A stretch of DNA of 64,000 nucleotides from an uncultured Sphingomonadaceae bacterium (GCA_947497085.1 CANMFE010000001.1:434001-498000); one strand, 5' to 3'; counted from the first letter of the stretch, positions 9,273-18,602 are shown. The notes: generated from the sequence alone by a model not told the origin. Numbers and translations are program-made.

Positions 9273-9611
9273 TCAATCGTTGGCTGGCTTTGAAGCACCC
9301 GGAGGCACGATATCAGACAAGGTAGATTTGACAGCCTTGACTTTCAAGCCGTCGCCCAGATCAATATCAACATAATCATCATCAACTTTCGTGACTTTTC
9401 CCACGAGACCACCACCTGTGACGACCTTGTCATTTTTCTTGACGCTGTCAATTTTGGCCTGATGCTCTTTCATCCGCTTTTGCTGCGGACGGATCAGCAG
9501 GAAATAGAAAATCACGAAAATCGCGACAAGCGGCAGCATGCTGAGCAGAAACGGCGGCTGCTCGCCTGCAGCTGCGGCTGCAATAATGGTGGAAAAAGTT
9601 ACGCTATCCAT
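9273..9611 (-). CDS. yajC: Preprotein translocase subunit YajC
   Basis: Small membrane protein of 112 residues bound to SecDF. One membrane segment (PLVAIFVIFYFLLIRPQQKR) is followed by the basic stretch and a small beta domain (KVTKVDDDYVDIDLGDGLKVKAVKSTL). The ATG at 9611 is preferred to the longer frame at 9650 because the extra residues do not resemble YajC. It is the first gene of the Sec accessory operon, 65 bp before secD. Confidence 0.95.
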   Translation of the reverse strand: MDSVTFSTIIAAAAAGEQPPFLLSMLPLVAIFVIFYFLLIRPQQKRMKEHQAKIDSVKKNDKVVTGGGLVGKVTKVDDDYVDIDLGDGLKVKAVKSTLSDIVPPGASKPAND

Positions 9612-9830
9612 AATCAAAACCCATTTATCTAGAATGCACGGAGAAACCATGGTGGTATCTCCCGAAAATATATCTGCGCGCGCCTATCACCTTCAACCGG
9701 TAAAGGCAATTGCATTACACATTACGCTATGGAGCAATTCCATATTCTCGCGCTGGTGCGGGCAGGCGCATAATATTGTTTACACCGCTTGCCAAATGCG
9801 ATGCAGCGCAATATACGCCCTCATTCCGGT

Positions 9831-9907
9831 CGGGACGTAGCGCAGCCTGGTAGCGCATCACACTGGGGGTGTGGGGGTCGTAGGTTCGAATCCTATCGTC
9901 CCGACCA
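9831..9907 (+). tRNA. tRNA-Pro (anticodon GGG)
   Basis: The acceptor stem CGGGACG (9831-9837) pairs with CGTCCCG (9897-9903). The D arm is GCGC..GCGC, the anticodon stem TCACA/TGTGG closes a 7-base loop CTGGGGG with anticodon GGG, and the T arm is GTAGG-TTCGAAT-CCTAT. CCA is encoded at 9905-9907. It borders a gene-poor region that runs to moeA. Confidence 0.97.
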
Positions 9908-10398
9908 ATTATATCCATGACTTAACAAGCGCATCTCAACTTAAGTATGATTTTGGTTGGGGAAATTTCGCACGCAATTGCTGTCGAAATTTACCCTCAT
10001 TATAAATTTAAGCGCATCAATGGCAAAATTTCATAGCGAAGCACTTTAACTTTTGATCAGCACTGGAATGATTGGCACTGTGCAGTGCGCATGATGCCTT
10101 CAATCCGTTTCGCCCTTGTCCTTTTTTGCTGTGATCAGGATTATGCGTGTCTAAACAAATGATAGAGGAAGCGATTACCTTTTAAGAGCGGACAGGAATT
10201 CCGCTTCTCTTGGGTGGGTTTAGTGCAATTGATAAGTACCGACCTAAGCGAACGGGCGCACTATACTATGCTGTCCGTAAATATGCTGAGATGCTCAATA
10301 TAGGTTGGTACAAAATGGACTATCCCCGCGCGCCGGAACGATGGTTGTATTCCGCAAATGGTAGCTGCGTTAGGATTGCCTTTGAAAAAGCAAAATTT
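9908..10398. other. Intergenic stretch without a supported gene
   Basis: About 490 bp between tRNA-Pro and the LacI remnant. It looks richer in A+T than the flanks. The only frame of note (10210-10488, plus strand, TTG start) has no recognisable domain and runs antisense into the LacI gene, so it is not called. No duplicate of the tRNA 3' end was seen by eye. Confidence 0.5.
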
Positions 10399-11435
10399 CT
10401 AAATGATTTCGCCTTGTGGTGGCGGGCCGGTAGAGTTCCGCTTCACAACATCATAATCCAGAAAAATGGCGTTTTCATCATCTTCTGATGAGAATCGGCG
10501 TGAAATATTATTCGACAAGATACGAACTGCACTAGCCGCAAGTTCGGATATTGGTTGTCGTACAGTTGTCAACTGCGGGCTAATGATACCAGCAATCCGC
10601 GTATGGTCAAAGCCGATGATGGATAGCTGTTTTGGTACTTCAATGTGCCGACTATAAGCCGCCGAGATTGCGGCTGCAGCCATGTCATCATTGCTGGCAA
10701 AGATCGCCGTCGGCGGCTTTTGCATATCAAGGAGCAACTCTGCGGCTTCGAGTCCCGTCGAATAATCGAAATGCCCTTGGCGGATCAAATCCTCATTCGG
10801 TTCCAGTCCGTATTTGGCAAGAGCTTCGCAATAACCTTGATACCGTTTTACCGATGCACCATGGTTGGGGTGACCGCGAATATATCCGATACGACGATGG
10901 CCAAGACCGAGCAAATATTCGGTTATTTCCCGTGCCGCAGCGACATCATCCATGTTCACAGAAAAATGTGCTGAATCGGGATTATTCGGAGCAATCAATA
11001 CATAGTTACAATGTTGTGCTTCAAGCAATTTAATTACTTCCGGATCATCGCAGAGCGGCGGTGTCAGAATGAGTCCCACCGGAGAGAGAGTCTGCAAATC
11101 CTTTTCACGTCATCGACACCATCGGGGCAATGATCCAACACTAACTGCATAGAAAGGTCATGGCACTGCTTGAGCGCGCCAATGTGGACATTTTCCAGAT
11201 AGCTGCGGCTTGGATTATTGACCAGAAGTGCGATAACCTGTGCAGCGCCCGCGCGTAGGGTCCGGGCAGCCTGATTCAATTTATAATCCAGCTTGGTTGC
11301 CGCTTCAAGAACGACATTGCGGGTTTCATCCCGCACATAATCTTCTTCGTTTAGAACTCGAGATACCGTCTTTAACGAAACGTCTGCTTCGCGAGCCACA
11401 TCAACCATCGTGGATCGGCGCAAAATCTTCGTCAT
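10399..11435 (-). pseudogene. LacI-family regulator split by a frameshift in a GA repeat
   Basis: Two frames together make one LacI-type repressor of about 345 residues. The first (11435 down to about 11091) has the HTH (MVDVAREADVSLKTVSRVLN), the hinge (NQAARTLRAGAAQVIALLV) and the start of the sugar-binding domain. The second (from about 11090 to 10399) continues with GLILTPPL, HFSVNMDDVAAAREITEYLL, FASNDDMAAAAISAAYSRH and the typical end STGPPPQ. The break is at GAGAGAGAG (11082-11090); removing one two-base unit restores RLSPVGLILTPPL, matching the family. A good ribosome site (GGAGGGATAAG) precedes the ATG. This could be a recent pseudogene, a phase-variable gene or a sequencing error. 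No sugar genes lie nearby. Confidence 0.85.
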
Positions 11436-12107
11436 CTTATCCCTCCAGATAGTTTCACCGTTTTATAGCTCATTCACAACACATTACGTCAGCTGTATAC
11501 CATCCCGCAGACAAGCTTGTCATAGTATCTGATAGTGACTATCCGGTTACGCAAAGTTTATCGACAATTTCGGGCGATCCGTATCGATATCAAGATAGAC
11601 ACTAATGCTGGTCGGCCTGCTTTACTCGACCATATTTCCAACAACCTTCAGCTTCGCTACAAAGAGCATGAAATCATACCCGGCCACTTAAGCGTAGGGA
11701 TTGTGGCAAGCAATATCGTTGCGATAGTATATTGCCAGCGGTCTACGGCTTTGTTGCTGACGTTACCAGCATGACTGCAGTATTTGTGATACGGGTTATC
11801 TACTACATTCTCATAGCATTTTATGGCTATTATACTGAGCTTCGACGGTCGCAATTAGGCTTGACCAAGATGTAAGCGATTCATTCAATTTTCTAAGTCT
11901 AAATGATTTCTTAGAGTTCACTGAGTCTCATTCAGTATTGAACGTTGAGCGTTGAATTTTATGTGCAAACTGGACCGTCCTTCTTCTGGAAACATCTGCT
12001 TACAATATCACGATTCCAGCCCGGCAATTGTTTCGACCATTACGCGCTGATTTTGCCAACTCAGTTTGTTTCATTCATCTGCAAAGTTATCATGACATCA
12101 TTATGCG
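11436..12107. other. Intergenic stretch without a supported gene
   Basis: About 670 bp between the LacI remnant's start and the moeA stop. Several short frames of under 100 codons exist on both strands, but none shows a recognisable domain or ribosome site. Base composition looks more A+T-rich than the flanking operons, which would fit decayed or acquired DNA, but this was judged by eye only. Confidence 0.5.
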
Positions 12108-13304
12108 TTAGTTCAGCCGGATGCAGCGCACCATATCGCCTACGGCTTGTGTCGGCATTTCTGGCGGACAGCGGATCAGGCAGTTGGCAGAGGAAAGGCG
12201 CGATAACAGGGAGCTGTCCTGATTATCCGCAGGGTGCACAGTGACACCCCCGGAATCTGAAACTTCATATATCCCGCGCATGTAATTTTCCCTGGGACCA
12301 TTGGCTTTCAGCGGACTGGCAAGCCGGGCCTGCAATGACGCGGGTCCGACATCACCACCGCCGCCCAGCCGATTTATCAGCGGCTGTAAAAACAGGGTCG
12401 CGCATACCAGTGCGGACGCCGGATTACCGGGCAGGCCCAGCACATGGGCTTCTCCCAATGCGCCAAACCATGTCGGCTTGCCGGGTTTCATCGCGATTTT
12501 ATGGAACAGGAACTTGCCATCCATCCGCTCAAATGCCGCGCGGACATGGTCATGGTCGCCAACCGATGCACCGCCAACCGATATGACAATATCAACATGC
12601 AGCCCCGCCTCGAATTTTACCGCGACTTGTTCCAGCGTATCCCCCGCTTTGCCCAGATATACTGGTTCTCCGCCCCATTCCCGGATCATGCCATCCAATG
12701 CAAAGCGGTTGGAGCCAATTATCTGTCCATGCTGCAATTCCGACCCTGGCTCGACCAGTTCATCACCATTGTCGAAATAGGCAATGACAGGACGCCTGAA
12801 GACACGGACATCAGCAATATTGGCGGCGGCCAGCAAACTGATATCAATAGCGCTTAACCGTGCGCCCTTGCGTTTGAGGATATCACCTTCGCAAAAATCA
12901 ATGCCCGCCCTGCGGATATTTGCGGGCGCAGTCTGATCTACACACGTGGTTATGGTACCGCCTTCACGTTCCACATTTTCCTGGATAATGACATGGTCTG
13001 CACCTTCCGGTACAACGCCACCGGTAAAAATGCGTATCGCGGTCCCTGAATGCAGCAATTGCCCCGCTGCTTCACCTGCACGGGATTCGCCGATAACCTT
13101 CAGCTTTGCACCGCTATGACGGACATCTTCGAGCCGGACAGCATAGCCATCCATGGCAGAGGCCCTGAACGGTGGATGCGTTATGCGCGCAGGGATATCA
13201 GCCGCGCAGATCCGGCCAAGCGCCTGATCCAGCTTTATGGTTTCCGCCTCATCCAGCGTTTTGACCGCACCAATGATCTGACGTGCTTCATTAACTGAAA
13301 TCAT
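12108..13304 (-). CDS. moeA: Molybdopterin molybdenumtransferase MoeA
   Basis: Enzyme of 398 residues that inserts molybdate into adenylylated molybdopterin. Visible features are RITHPPFRASAMDGYAVR in domain II, the phosphate-binding VISVGGASVGDHDHV motif of the MogA-like domain, MKPGKPTWFGAL, and GLPGNPASALV, all standard for MoeA. It is the last gene of the cofactor operon and overlaps moaC by 4 bp. No MogA or MoaB is seen in the window; the adenylyltransferase must lie elsewhere. Confidence 0.95.
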   Translation of the reverse strand: MISVNEARQIIGAVKTLDEAETIKLDQALGRICAADIPARITHPPFRASAMDGYAVRLEDVRHSGAKLKVIGESRAGEAAGQLLHSGTAIRIFTGGVVPEGADHVIIQENVEREGGTITTCVDQTAPANIRRAGIDFCEGDILKRKGARLSAIDISLLAAANIADVRVFRRPVIAYFDNGDELVEPGSELQHGQIIGSNRFALDGMIREWGGEPVYLGKAGDTLEQVAVKFEAGLHVDIVISVGGASVGDHDHVRAAFERMDGKFLFHKIAMKPGKPTWFGALGEAHVLGLPGNPASALVCATLFLQPLINRLGGGGDVGPASLQARLASPLKANGPRENYMRGIYEVSDSGGVTVHPADNQDSSLLSRLSSANCLIRCPPEMPTQAVGDMVRCIRLN

Positions 13305-13798
13305 GGTGCCGACCGTTCAAAGTCGCCCGACTTTCCACCTGTTTTCGAAACGAGCTGAATATCCGCAATCGTCATATCCTTGTCGATAGCCTTGGCCATG
13401 TCGTAAATGGTGAGGCAGGCCACAGATACAGCCGTCAGCGCTTCCATTTCCACGCCCGTCTGTCCGGTCGTCCTGACAGAGGCGGTAACATCAATCGCGA
13501 ATGCCTCATCATTGAAATCGGTCTGCACTTTTACGCTGCTGAGAGGTAGCGGATGGCATAAGGGTATCAGCGTTGCGGTCTGTTTAGCGGCCTGTATCCC
13601 CGCCAGTTCTGCAATCACGCGGACATCCCCTTTCTTCACGCCCTTGCTGCGCAATATGCGATAGGCGGCCTCCGTAAACAGCACCCTGCCCCGTGCAGCC
13701 GCTGTCCGGACATTCTCAGGCTTGCCGGACACATCAACCATCTGCGGGCGGCCTTCGCCATCGAAATGTGTCAGTTCATCTTGTCGTTTTTCCTGCAT
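13301..13798 (-). CDS. moaC: Cyclic pyranopterin monophosphate synthase MoaC
   Basis: Enzyme of 165 residues that, after MoaA, closes cyclic pyranopterin monophosphate. The signature AELAGIQAAKQTATLIPLCH, then PLPLSSV, SVRTTGQTGVEMEALTAVSVA and the MAKAIDKDM stretch with catalytic Lys are present. The ATG at 13798 has GGAG five bases upstream; a GTG at 13804 would add two residues. It overlaps moeA by ATGA. Confidence 0.97.
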   Translation of the reverse strand: MQEKRQDELTHFDGEGRPQMVDVSGKPENVRTAAARGRVLFTEAAYRILRSKGVKKGDVRVIAELAGIQAAKQTATLIPLCHPLPLSSVKVQTDFNDEAFAIDVTASVRTTGQTGVEMEALTAVSVACLTIYDMAKAIDKDMTIADIQLVSKTGGKSGDFERSAP

Positions 13799-13856
13799 TG
13801 TCACTCCAAACCCCTGATCACCACGAAATTCCCGTTAACTATATCAGCCTCTTCCA

Positions 13857-14618
13857 TCACAGCCATGTCCTTACAAGCAGGCGGATAGCCACAACAAGTA
13901 TGAGTGCCGCCGTGGCGCGCTTGATGAATGTCTGGCTGAGCGTAAGACTGCCCAGCCGCGATCCTATCTGTCCGCCAATCAGAACTGCAATAAACAGCGG
14001 AAGATATTCACTGATATTGCCCGTCGCTGTTTCCAGCCCCGTTTTCATGACTTGCCCGGCAAGGCCCGCCAGGGAATTGACCAGAATGAAAAAACTGCAC
14101 GTTGCGGCAATCAGTTTGGCTGAACCCCAGCGTGTCAGATAAAGAATGGGCGCAAGGAAAATCCCGCCGCCAATGCCCACTATCCCGGAGAGAAAGCCGA
14201 TCCCGCCACCCATGAGCAGCGTGGCCGGTGTCGGTACATGCCTGCCTTCATCCCCTGCTGCAACCGGCTTCCAATCGAACAGCAAATGGATGCCCGCAGC
14301 CACCAGTGCCAATCCCAGCAGCGTGACCAGCAACTTTTCCGGTATCACAAGGCTTCCGCCCAGCCATGCCGCCGGCACTGAAATCAGGATAAGCGGCCAA
14401 ATACGCGTAAGGTTGATATAACCCGCCCGCGCAAATTGCCAGACACCGCCAGTGACCACGATAATATTGCAGATAAGCGAAAGTGTCGGAATGGACTGGT
14501 ATGTGACACCTGACAGGATCAGCAGCGCCGTATAGGTCGACCCACCGCCGAAACCCACGGCAGAATATAGCAATGCCGTCAGGAAGAAAAATACCGCCAG
14601 CCAGATGATAGCTGCCAT
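13857..14618 (-). CDS. TauE/SafE-family membrane permease
   Basis: Integral membrane protein of 253 residues with about seven to eight segments. The TauE/SafE repeats begin with AVGFGGGSTYTALLILSG and GIVGIGGGIFLAPILYLT, glycine-rich motifs typical of the family. Members are linked to export or uptake of sulfite, sulfonates and other small anions. The gene starts 5 bp after moaE inside the molybdenum cofactor operon, so a role with an oxyanion relevant to the pathway (molybdate, sulfite or sulfur supply) is suggested by context but unproven. Confidence 0.88.
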   Translation of the reverse strand: MAAIIWLAVFFFLTALLYSAVGFGGGSTYTALLILSGVTYQSIPTLSLICNIIVVTGGVWQFARAGYINLTRIWPLILISVPAAWLGGSLVIPEKLLVTLLGLALVAAGIHLLFDWKPVAAGDEGRHVPTPATLLMGGGIGFLSGIVGIGGGIFLAPILYLTRWGSAKLIAATCSFFILVNSLAGLAGQVMKTGLETATGNISEYLPLFIAVLIGGQIGSRLGSLTLSQTFIKRATAALILVVAIRLLVRTWL

Positions 14619-14623
14619 TTGCC

Positions 14624-15067
14624 CTAACCCCAGCGCGAGCGGTCGCGATGGTCTTTCGCGCCCGGTTCGACCCAGCGTTCGCCATGCTGCGTGAGTTCTT
14701 TCTTCCAGAAAGGCACATCGGTCTTGAGAAAATCCATCAGCATGTCACAGCTTTCAAATGCGGCGCGCCGATGTGCAGCAGCCGTAGCGACCAAGACTAT
14801 CGGATCTCCGACCACCACATGGCCAATTCTGTGGACAATGCGCAGATCCAGCAAGTCCCATTGCTGCCGTGCTTTTTGTGCGGCCTGTTCAATGGCTTGC
14901 TGTGTCAGGACAGGATGATGTTCCAGAATCAGGGCGGAAACAGCTGCATCACCCTCACCGCGTACCAGGCCAACAAAGCTTGCCACAGCGCCCGCACCAT
15001 CTGCACTCTTGGCAAATTCCTGCAAAAGCCGGTAAGGGTCAAATGCTTCCGCGCTCAGCGTAATCAA
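14624..15067 (-). CDS. moaE: Molybdopterin synthase catalytic subunit MoaE
   Basis: Large subunit of molybdopterin synthase, which transfers sulfur from MoaD to the pterin. It shows GAVASFVGLVRGEGD, LILEHHPVL, IVHRIGHVVVGDPIVLVAT, AHRRAAFESCDMLMDFLKTDVPFWKKE, where Lys and His/Arg residues of the active site are conserved. The start is uncertain: TTG at 15067 follows GGAGG by five bases, directly after the moaD stop, and is preferred; GTG at 15079 overlaps moaD. About 147 residues, a normal length. Confidence 0.95.
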   Translation of the reverse strand: MITLSAEAFDPYRLLQEFAKSADGAGAVASFVGLVRGEGDAAVSALILEHHPVLTQQAIEQAAQKARQQWDLLDLRIVHRIGHVVVGDPIVLVATAAAHRRAAFESCDMLMDFLKTDVPFWKKELTQHGERWVEPGAKDHRDRSRWG

Positions 15068-15068
15068 G

Positions 15069-15317
15069 TCACCCTCCACTAAAGGGCGGCAGGAACTCTA
15101 TCCTGTCCCCGTCCGAAATCGCCATATCTGTCTGCACTATGACATCGTTCAGGACAATCTTGGCCCGCGCGTTTGAAAGCATGCCGGAAAATCCGGGATA
15201 TGCTCCGGCCAGATATGTATCCAATGCCTTCAGGCTTGCAACATCTTTCGGCAATTCCAACTCCAGACTGGGGCCGATAATATCCTGAAACTTACCGTAA
15301 AAAATAATCTCAGCCAT
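15069..15317 (-). CDS. moaD: Molybdopterin synthase sulfur carrier subunit MoaD
   Basis: Ubiquitin-like sulfur carrier of 82 residues. The beta-grasp core (KIVLNDVIVQTDMAISDGDR) ends in IEFLPPFSGG; the terminal Gly-Gly becomes the thiocarboxylate that donates sulfur. It abuts moaA (next base) and moaE, so the three genes are translated as a block. Confidence 0.96.
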   Translation of the reverse strand: MAEIIFYGKFQDIIGPSLELELPKDVASLKALDTYLAGAYPGFSGMLSNARAKIVLNDVIVQTDMAISDGDRIEFLPPFSGG

Positions 15318-16391
15318 TCAGCCTCCGGTCAGCGACATGGTGCGCGGCACGGCGGGTTTCTGCGCCTGCCCGTCAATGGCAAAGTCATGCCCTTTGGGTT
15401 TTTGCAATATGGCCCGGTCAAGTGCGGCGTTGATTGCACCTGCACCTTGATCTCGCAGCACGGCGCGCAGATCCATACGGTCCTCCTGCCCCAGGCACAT
15501 ATAAAGCTGCCCCGTGCAGGTCAGCCGTACGCGGTTGCAACCATCACAGAAATTCTGCGTGAGCGGCGTGATAAAGCCTAATTTTCCGCCCGTTTCTTCT
15601 ACCCGGACATATCGTGCAGGCCCGCCGGTGCGCATCGACAATGGTTTAAGTGTCCAGCTTTCTTCCAAAGCAGCACGCACTTCGGACAATGGCAGATACT
15701 GATCATATCTATCCGCACCGACATCGCCCATAGGCATGATTTCTATCAGTGTCATGTCATGGCCGTGCGCATGCGCCCATGCGATCATGGCCGGCAACTC
15801 ATCCTCATTTAAGCCTTTCAGCGCAACGGTGTTCAGCTTTACCCTGATACCTTCGCCCTGCGCGGCATCAATTCCGCGCAGCACATCCGCCAACGCATCG
15901 CGGCGCGTAATTTCATGAAACTTGCGCTTATCAAGCGTATCCAAAGAGACGTTGATACGCCTGACGCCGGCCTTTGCCAGTCTGCGCGCATGTCTGGCAA
16001 GCTGGGTCCCGTTCGTCGTCAATGTGATCTCTTCCAGAGCGCCTGAAGCGGCCTGTTCACCCAAACGATCGATCAGCGTGCCTATACCCTTGCGTACCAG
16101 AGGCTCACCTCCAGTCAGCCGCACCTTGCGCACGCCGCGCTCGATAAAAGTCATGACGAGTTGCTCCAACTCTTCAAGCGACAGCAAATCTGCGCGCGGC
16201 AGGAAGCGCATTTTTTCCGGCATGCAATAATTGCACCGCAAATCGCACCGGTCCGTCACCGAAACCCGCAAATAGGTAATTTCACGTCCGAACCTGTCAA
16301 TCAGCGGACCGTTATCGCACACGCCGCCATTTACTGAGAGAATATCGGGCTGCCGGTCGGAACCGGGAGGGAAAGAGGCGTGTTTGTTCAA
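15318..16391 (-). CDS. moaA: GTP 3',8-cyclase MoaA
   Basis: Radical SAM enzyme of 357 residues that starts molybdenum cofactor synthesis from GTP. The N-terminal [4Fe-4S] motif is CDLRCNYC (Cys49, Cys53, Cys56), the SAM-binding region has [12 protein letters not shown], and the C-terminal cluster motif is [11 protein letters not shown] plus a later Cys. The protein ends in LTGG, the essential double glycine. It leads the operon moaA-moaD-moaE-tauE-moaC-moeA. A TTGATATATATCAA box centred 54 bp before the start implies induction with nitrate respiration. Confidence 0.97.
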   Translation of the reverse strand: MNKHASFPPGSDRQPDILSVNGGVCDNGPLIDRFGREITYLRVSVTDRCDLRCNYCMPEKMRFLPRADLLSLEELEQLVMTFIERGVRKVRLTGGEPLVRKGIGTLIDRLGEQAASGALEEITLTTNGTQLARHARRLAKAGVRRINVSLDTLDKRKFHEITRRDALADVLRGIDAAQGEGIRVKLNTVALKGLNEDELPAMIAWAHAHGHDMTLIEIMPMGDVGADRYDQYLPLSEVRAALEESWTLKPLSMRTGGPARYVRVEETGGKLGFITPLTQNFCDGCNRVRLTCTGQLYMCLGQEDRMDLRAVLRDQGAGAINAALDRAILQKPKGHDFAIDGQAQKPAVPRTMSLTGG

Positions 16392-16438
16392 TTGCGTGTC
16401 CTTGCCTTCAAGTGGTAACAGTCACCCCGGAACAGGCA

Positions 16439-16452
16439 TTGATATATATCAA
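16439..16452. promoter_or_regulatory. FNR/DNR-type box between moaA and mobA
   Basis: TTGATATATATCAA, a perfect match to the Fnr-family consensus TTGAT-N4-ATCAA. It is centred about 54 bp before moaA and 70 bp before mobA, so it could serve either or both divergent genes. The identical 14-mer occurs at 30809-30822. Confidence 0.8.
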
Positions 16453-16515
16453 GAATGCCGTGTATGCACAAACTTATATCATATCCTGAGCAAGGCGAGC
16501 TGAAAGAACCAGCAT

Positions 16516-17097
16516 ATGCGCAAAATAATGATCATATTGGCAGGCGGGCAGTCGCAGCGCATGGGCGGAATTGACAAGGGCGAAGCGCTCTTGGGCAAAA
16601 TGCGGCTGATCGACCATGTCTTCAGAAGGACTTTCCCTCAAGCAGACACCCTGATGCTGGCGGGCGGGCATGATTATGGCACTGGGCTCAAAACCGTTCC
16701 CGACCGCAGGGATGGCCCAAAGGGGCCGGCAGCAGCGATATATGCCGCGCACATATGGCTGAACGAGCATGACCCAAAGACTCGTGGTTTTTTCACGGCG
16801 CCAGTGGACGGGCCTTTCGTTCCAAAGGACCTCGTTGCCAGACTATACGAGACTGGTTCACCCGCTATTGCTGCCAGCGATGATGGCCTGCACCCCACAT
16901 TCGCATATTGGACACTGACCGCACTTGAGAAAGCATGGCCAGTTTTAAAGGAGCGTGAATCTCTATCACTGCGAGCACTCGCAGAGGCATGTGACGCGGC
17001 CCATGTTCGCTGGTCAGGCACAGGCATGTTTTTCAATATCAACACGCCGTTAGATCTGAAAGAAGCCGCGGCACAGCTGAAACACATGCCGGATTGA
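16516..17097 (+). CDS. mobA: Molybdenum cofactor guanylyltransferase MobA
   Basis: Enzyme of 193 residues that attaches GMP to molybdopterin, giving the MGD form used by nitrate reductase. The nucleotide-binding start is ILAGGQSQRMGGIDKGEALL, followed by VPDRRDGPKGPAAAI and FFTAPVDGPFVP with the metal-binding Asp. Divergent from moaA with an Fnr-type box between them. The stop codon abuts the stop of the convergent PpiC gene without a gap. Confidence 0.94.
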   Translation: MRKIMIILAGGQSQRMGGIDKGEALLGKMRLIDHVFRRTFPQADTLMLAGGHDYGTGLKTVPDRRDGPKGPAAAIYAAHIWLNEHDPKTRGFFTAPVDGPFVPKDLVARLYETGSPAIAASDDGLHPTFAYWTLTALEKAWPVLKERESLSLRALAEACDAAHVRWSGTGMFFNINTPLDLKEAAAQLKHMPD

Positions 17098-17910
17098 CTA
17101 TTGCACCAAAAGGCCGTCACTGCCTTCCATATCGAGTCCTGATATATCGGCCTTGCCCACGAGTATCTTGATATATTGCGCCACACCGCGCCGCCAGCTT
17201 GCTTCTTCCAGATAGTCCGCGATCCTGGGTTTGACTGCCTCAAAGGGCATAATTTCGCCCGATATTTTCCGGCCAGCCTTTATGACATGTGCGCCATAGC
17301 GCGTTTTTACCGGGACCGGGCAAAGCTGGCCCGCATCCAGATTGAACAGGTAGGTTTCAAATTCACTGACTGTCTGGCCGGGGCCGATCTGGCCCAGATT
17401 GCCGCCCTGCTTGGCTGACGGACAGGCAGACAGTGTTTCGGCAAGCGCGGCAAATCTTTCGGGATGTTCCTGCAGCTGCGAAATCGCCTGTGCCGCATCG
17501 GCAACCGCATTATTATAGCGCGGCTCATCATCTTTTGGCGCAGCGAATAATATATGCGATGCTTCAACCAGATCAGGACTGCTGAACTGTTCGATATGCT
17601 GGTCATAATAGCGCTGGCACGTCACCTCATCCGCCTGCGGGATAGTGACCTCCTGCTCCAGCAGCGCCTCGATACGCGCATCATCTTCAACCAATGGCCG
17701 ATTCTTGCTGTCGGTATAGTTGCCGGGTTTGACATTCAGCCGTTCCGCTTCCGTCAATAGCAATGTCTTGATCGCCAGCGCACGCGCCGCCTCTGACCAA
17801 GCCATTTCGGGATTATCAGCAGGATGGTTCTGCGCTTCGGCGGCAATTGCCTCAGCCGGTATTTCAGTGCCATTCATTGTTAGCGCAGCCGCTTCAGATA
17901 ATTGGCTCAT
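17098..17910 (-). CDS. Parvulin-type peptidyl-prolyl isomerase in the nar operon
   Basis: Protein of 270 residues. An N-terminal helical part (EAAALTMNGTEIPAEAIAAEA, NPEMAWSEAARALAIKTLLL) is followed by a rotamase (PpiC) domain from about residue 115: VEASHILFAAP, QGGNLGQIGPGQTVSEFE, TRYGAHVIKAGRK. No signal peptide is seen, so it is probably cytoplasmic like the NifM type. It overlaps narI by 4 bp as the last gene of narGHJI, and such isomerases often sit there; help in folding or cofactor loading of NarG/NarH is an inference. Confidence 0.88.
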   Translation of the reverse strand: MSQLSEAAALTMNGTEIPAEAIAAEAQNHPADNPEMAWSEAARALAIKTLLLTEAERLNVKPGNYTDSKNRPLVEDDARIEALLEQEVTIPQADEVTCQRYYDQHIEQFSSPDLVEASHILFAAPKDDEPRYNNAVADAAQAISQLQEHPERFAALAETLSACPSAKQGGNLGQIGPGQTVSEFETYLFNLDAGQLCPVPVKTRYGAHVIKAGRKISGEIMPFEAVKPRIADYLEEASWRRGVAQYIKILVGKADISGLDMEGSDGLLVQ

Positions 17911-18602
17911 AAAGCGGCCTTCTTGCTACGCACGATCTGATAGCCTGAACGCCAGATATAGCGCACTGGCGCAGAGAACATATGCACAAGCCGTGTAAAC
18001 GGGAAGACCAGGAATATGGTCAGACCCAGGAACAGGTGCGCCTTGAATATCGGGTGCACGTCCATGACATAGGATGAAGCATCCGCCTGGAATGTGAAAA
18101 TACCGCGCGCCCATGACATGAACTTGACCATCTCATGCCCGTCCAGATGATCCAGCGAGACAAATATTGTCGCCAGTCCCAGTACCAGTTGCAACCAGAG
18201 CAGGAGCAATATGGCTATGTCCGAAAAGCTGGACGAACGCCTTATGCGCGGATCGAAGAGACGGCGATGGAGCAGCAGGGTGGCGCCGAAAAATGCGAAT
18301 ATACCCGCAATGCCGCCCACAACAATCGCAAGCGTCTGTTTCGCGCCATGGCTGATGCCCATGGCATCAAACAGCTCAATCGGCGTTAGCAATCCTCCCA
18401 GATGCCCGAAAAAGATAATCAGTACGCCCAGATGAAAGCAGAGCGACCCCACCATCAACTGCTTGCGCCGCAAAAGCTGGCTGGAGCCTGACTTCCAGCT
18501 ATAAGGTTCGCGATCATAGCGGATAATCGACCCGATCGCGAGCACAGCCAGCGCGATATAGGGATAAATGCCGAAAACGAGATGGTTCAAAAATTCAGCC
18601 AT
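17907..18602 (-). CDS. narI: Respiratory nitrate reductase gamma subunit NarI
   Basis: Membrane cytochrome b of 231 residues that oxidises quinol and passes electrons to NarH. Five membrane segments are visible. Haem ligands fit His57 and His67 (FHLGVLIIFFGH) and His189 and His207 (KAHLFLG, RLVHMFSAP), close to E. coli positions 56, 66, 187 and 205. Overlaps narJ at its start and the PpiC gene at its end. Confidence 0.96.
   Translation of the reverse strand: MAEFLNHLVFGIYPYIALAVLAIGSIIRYDREPYSWKSGSSQLLRRKQLMVGSLCFHLGVLIIFFGHLGGLLTPIELFDAMGISHGAKQTLAIVVGGIAGIFAFFGATLLLHRRLFDPRIRRSSSFSDIAILLLLWLQLVLGLATIFVSLDHLDGHEMVKFMSWARGIFTFQADASSYVMDVHPIFKAHLFLGLTIFLVFPFTRLVHMFSAPVRYIWRSGYQIVRSKKAAL

Noticed and set aside
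9727-9918. Minus-strand frame with GRDDRIRTYDPHTPSVMR
   Set aside because: It is translated antisense to tRNA-Pro.
10210-10488. 92-codon frame in the gap after tRNA-Pro
   Set aside because: TTG start, no domain, and the last third lies antisense to the LacI coding region.
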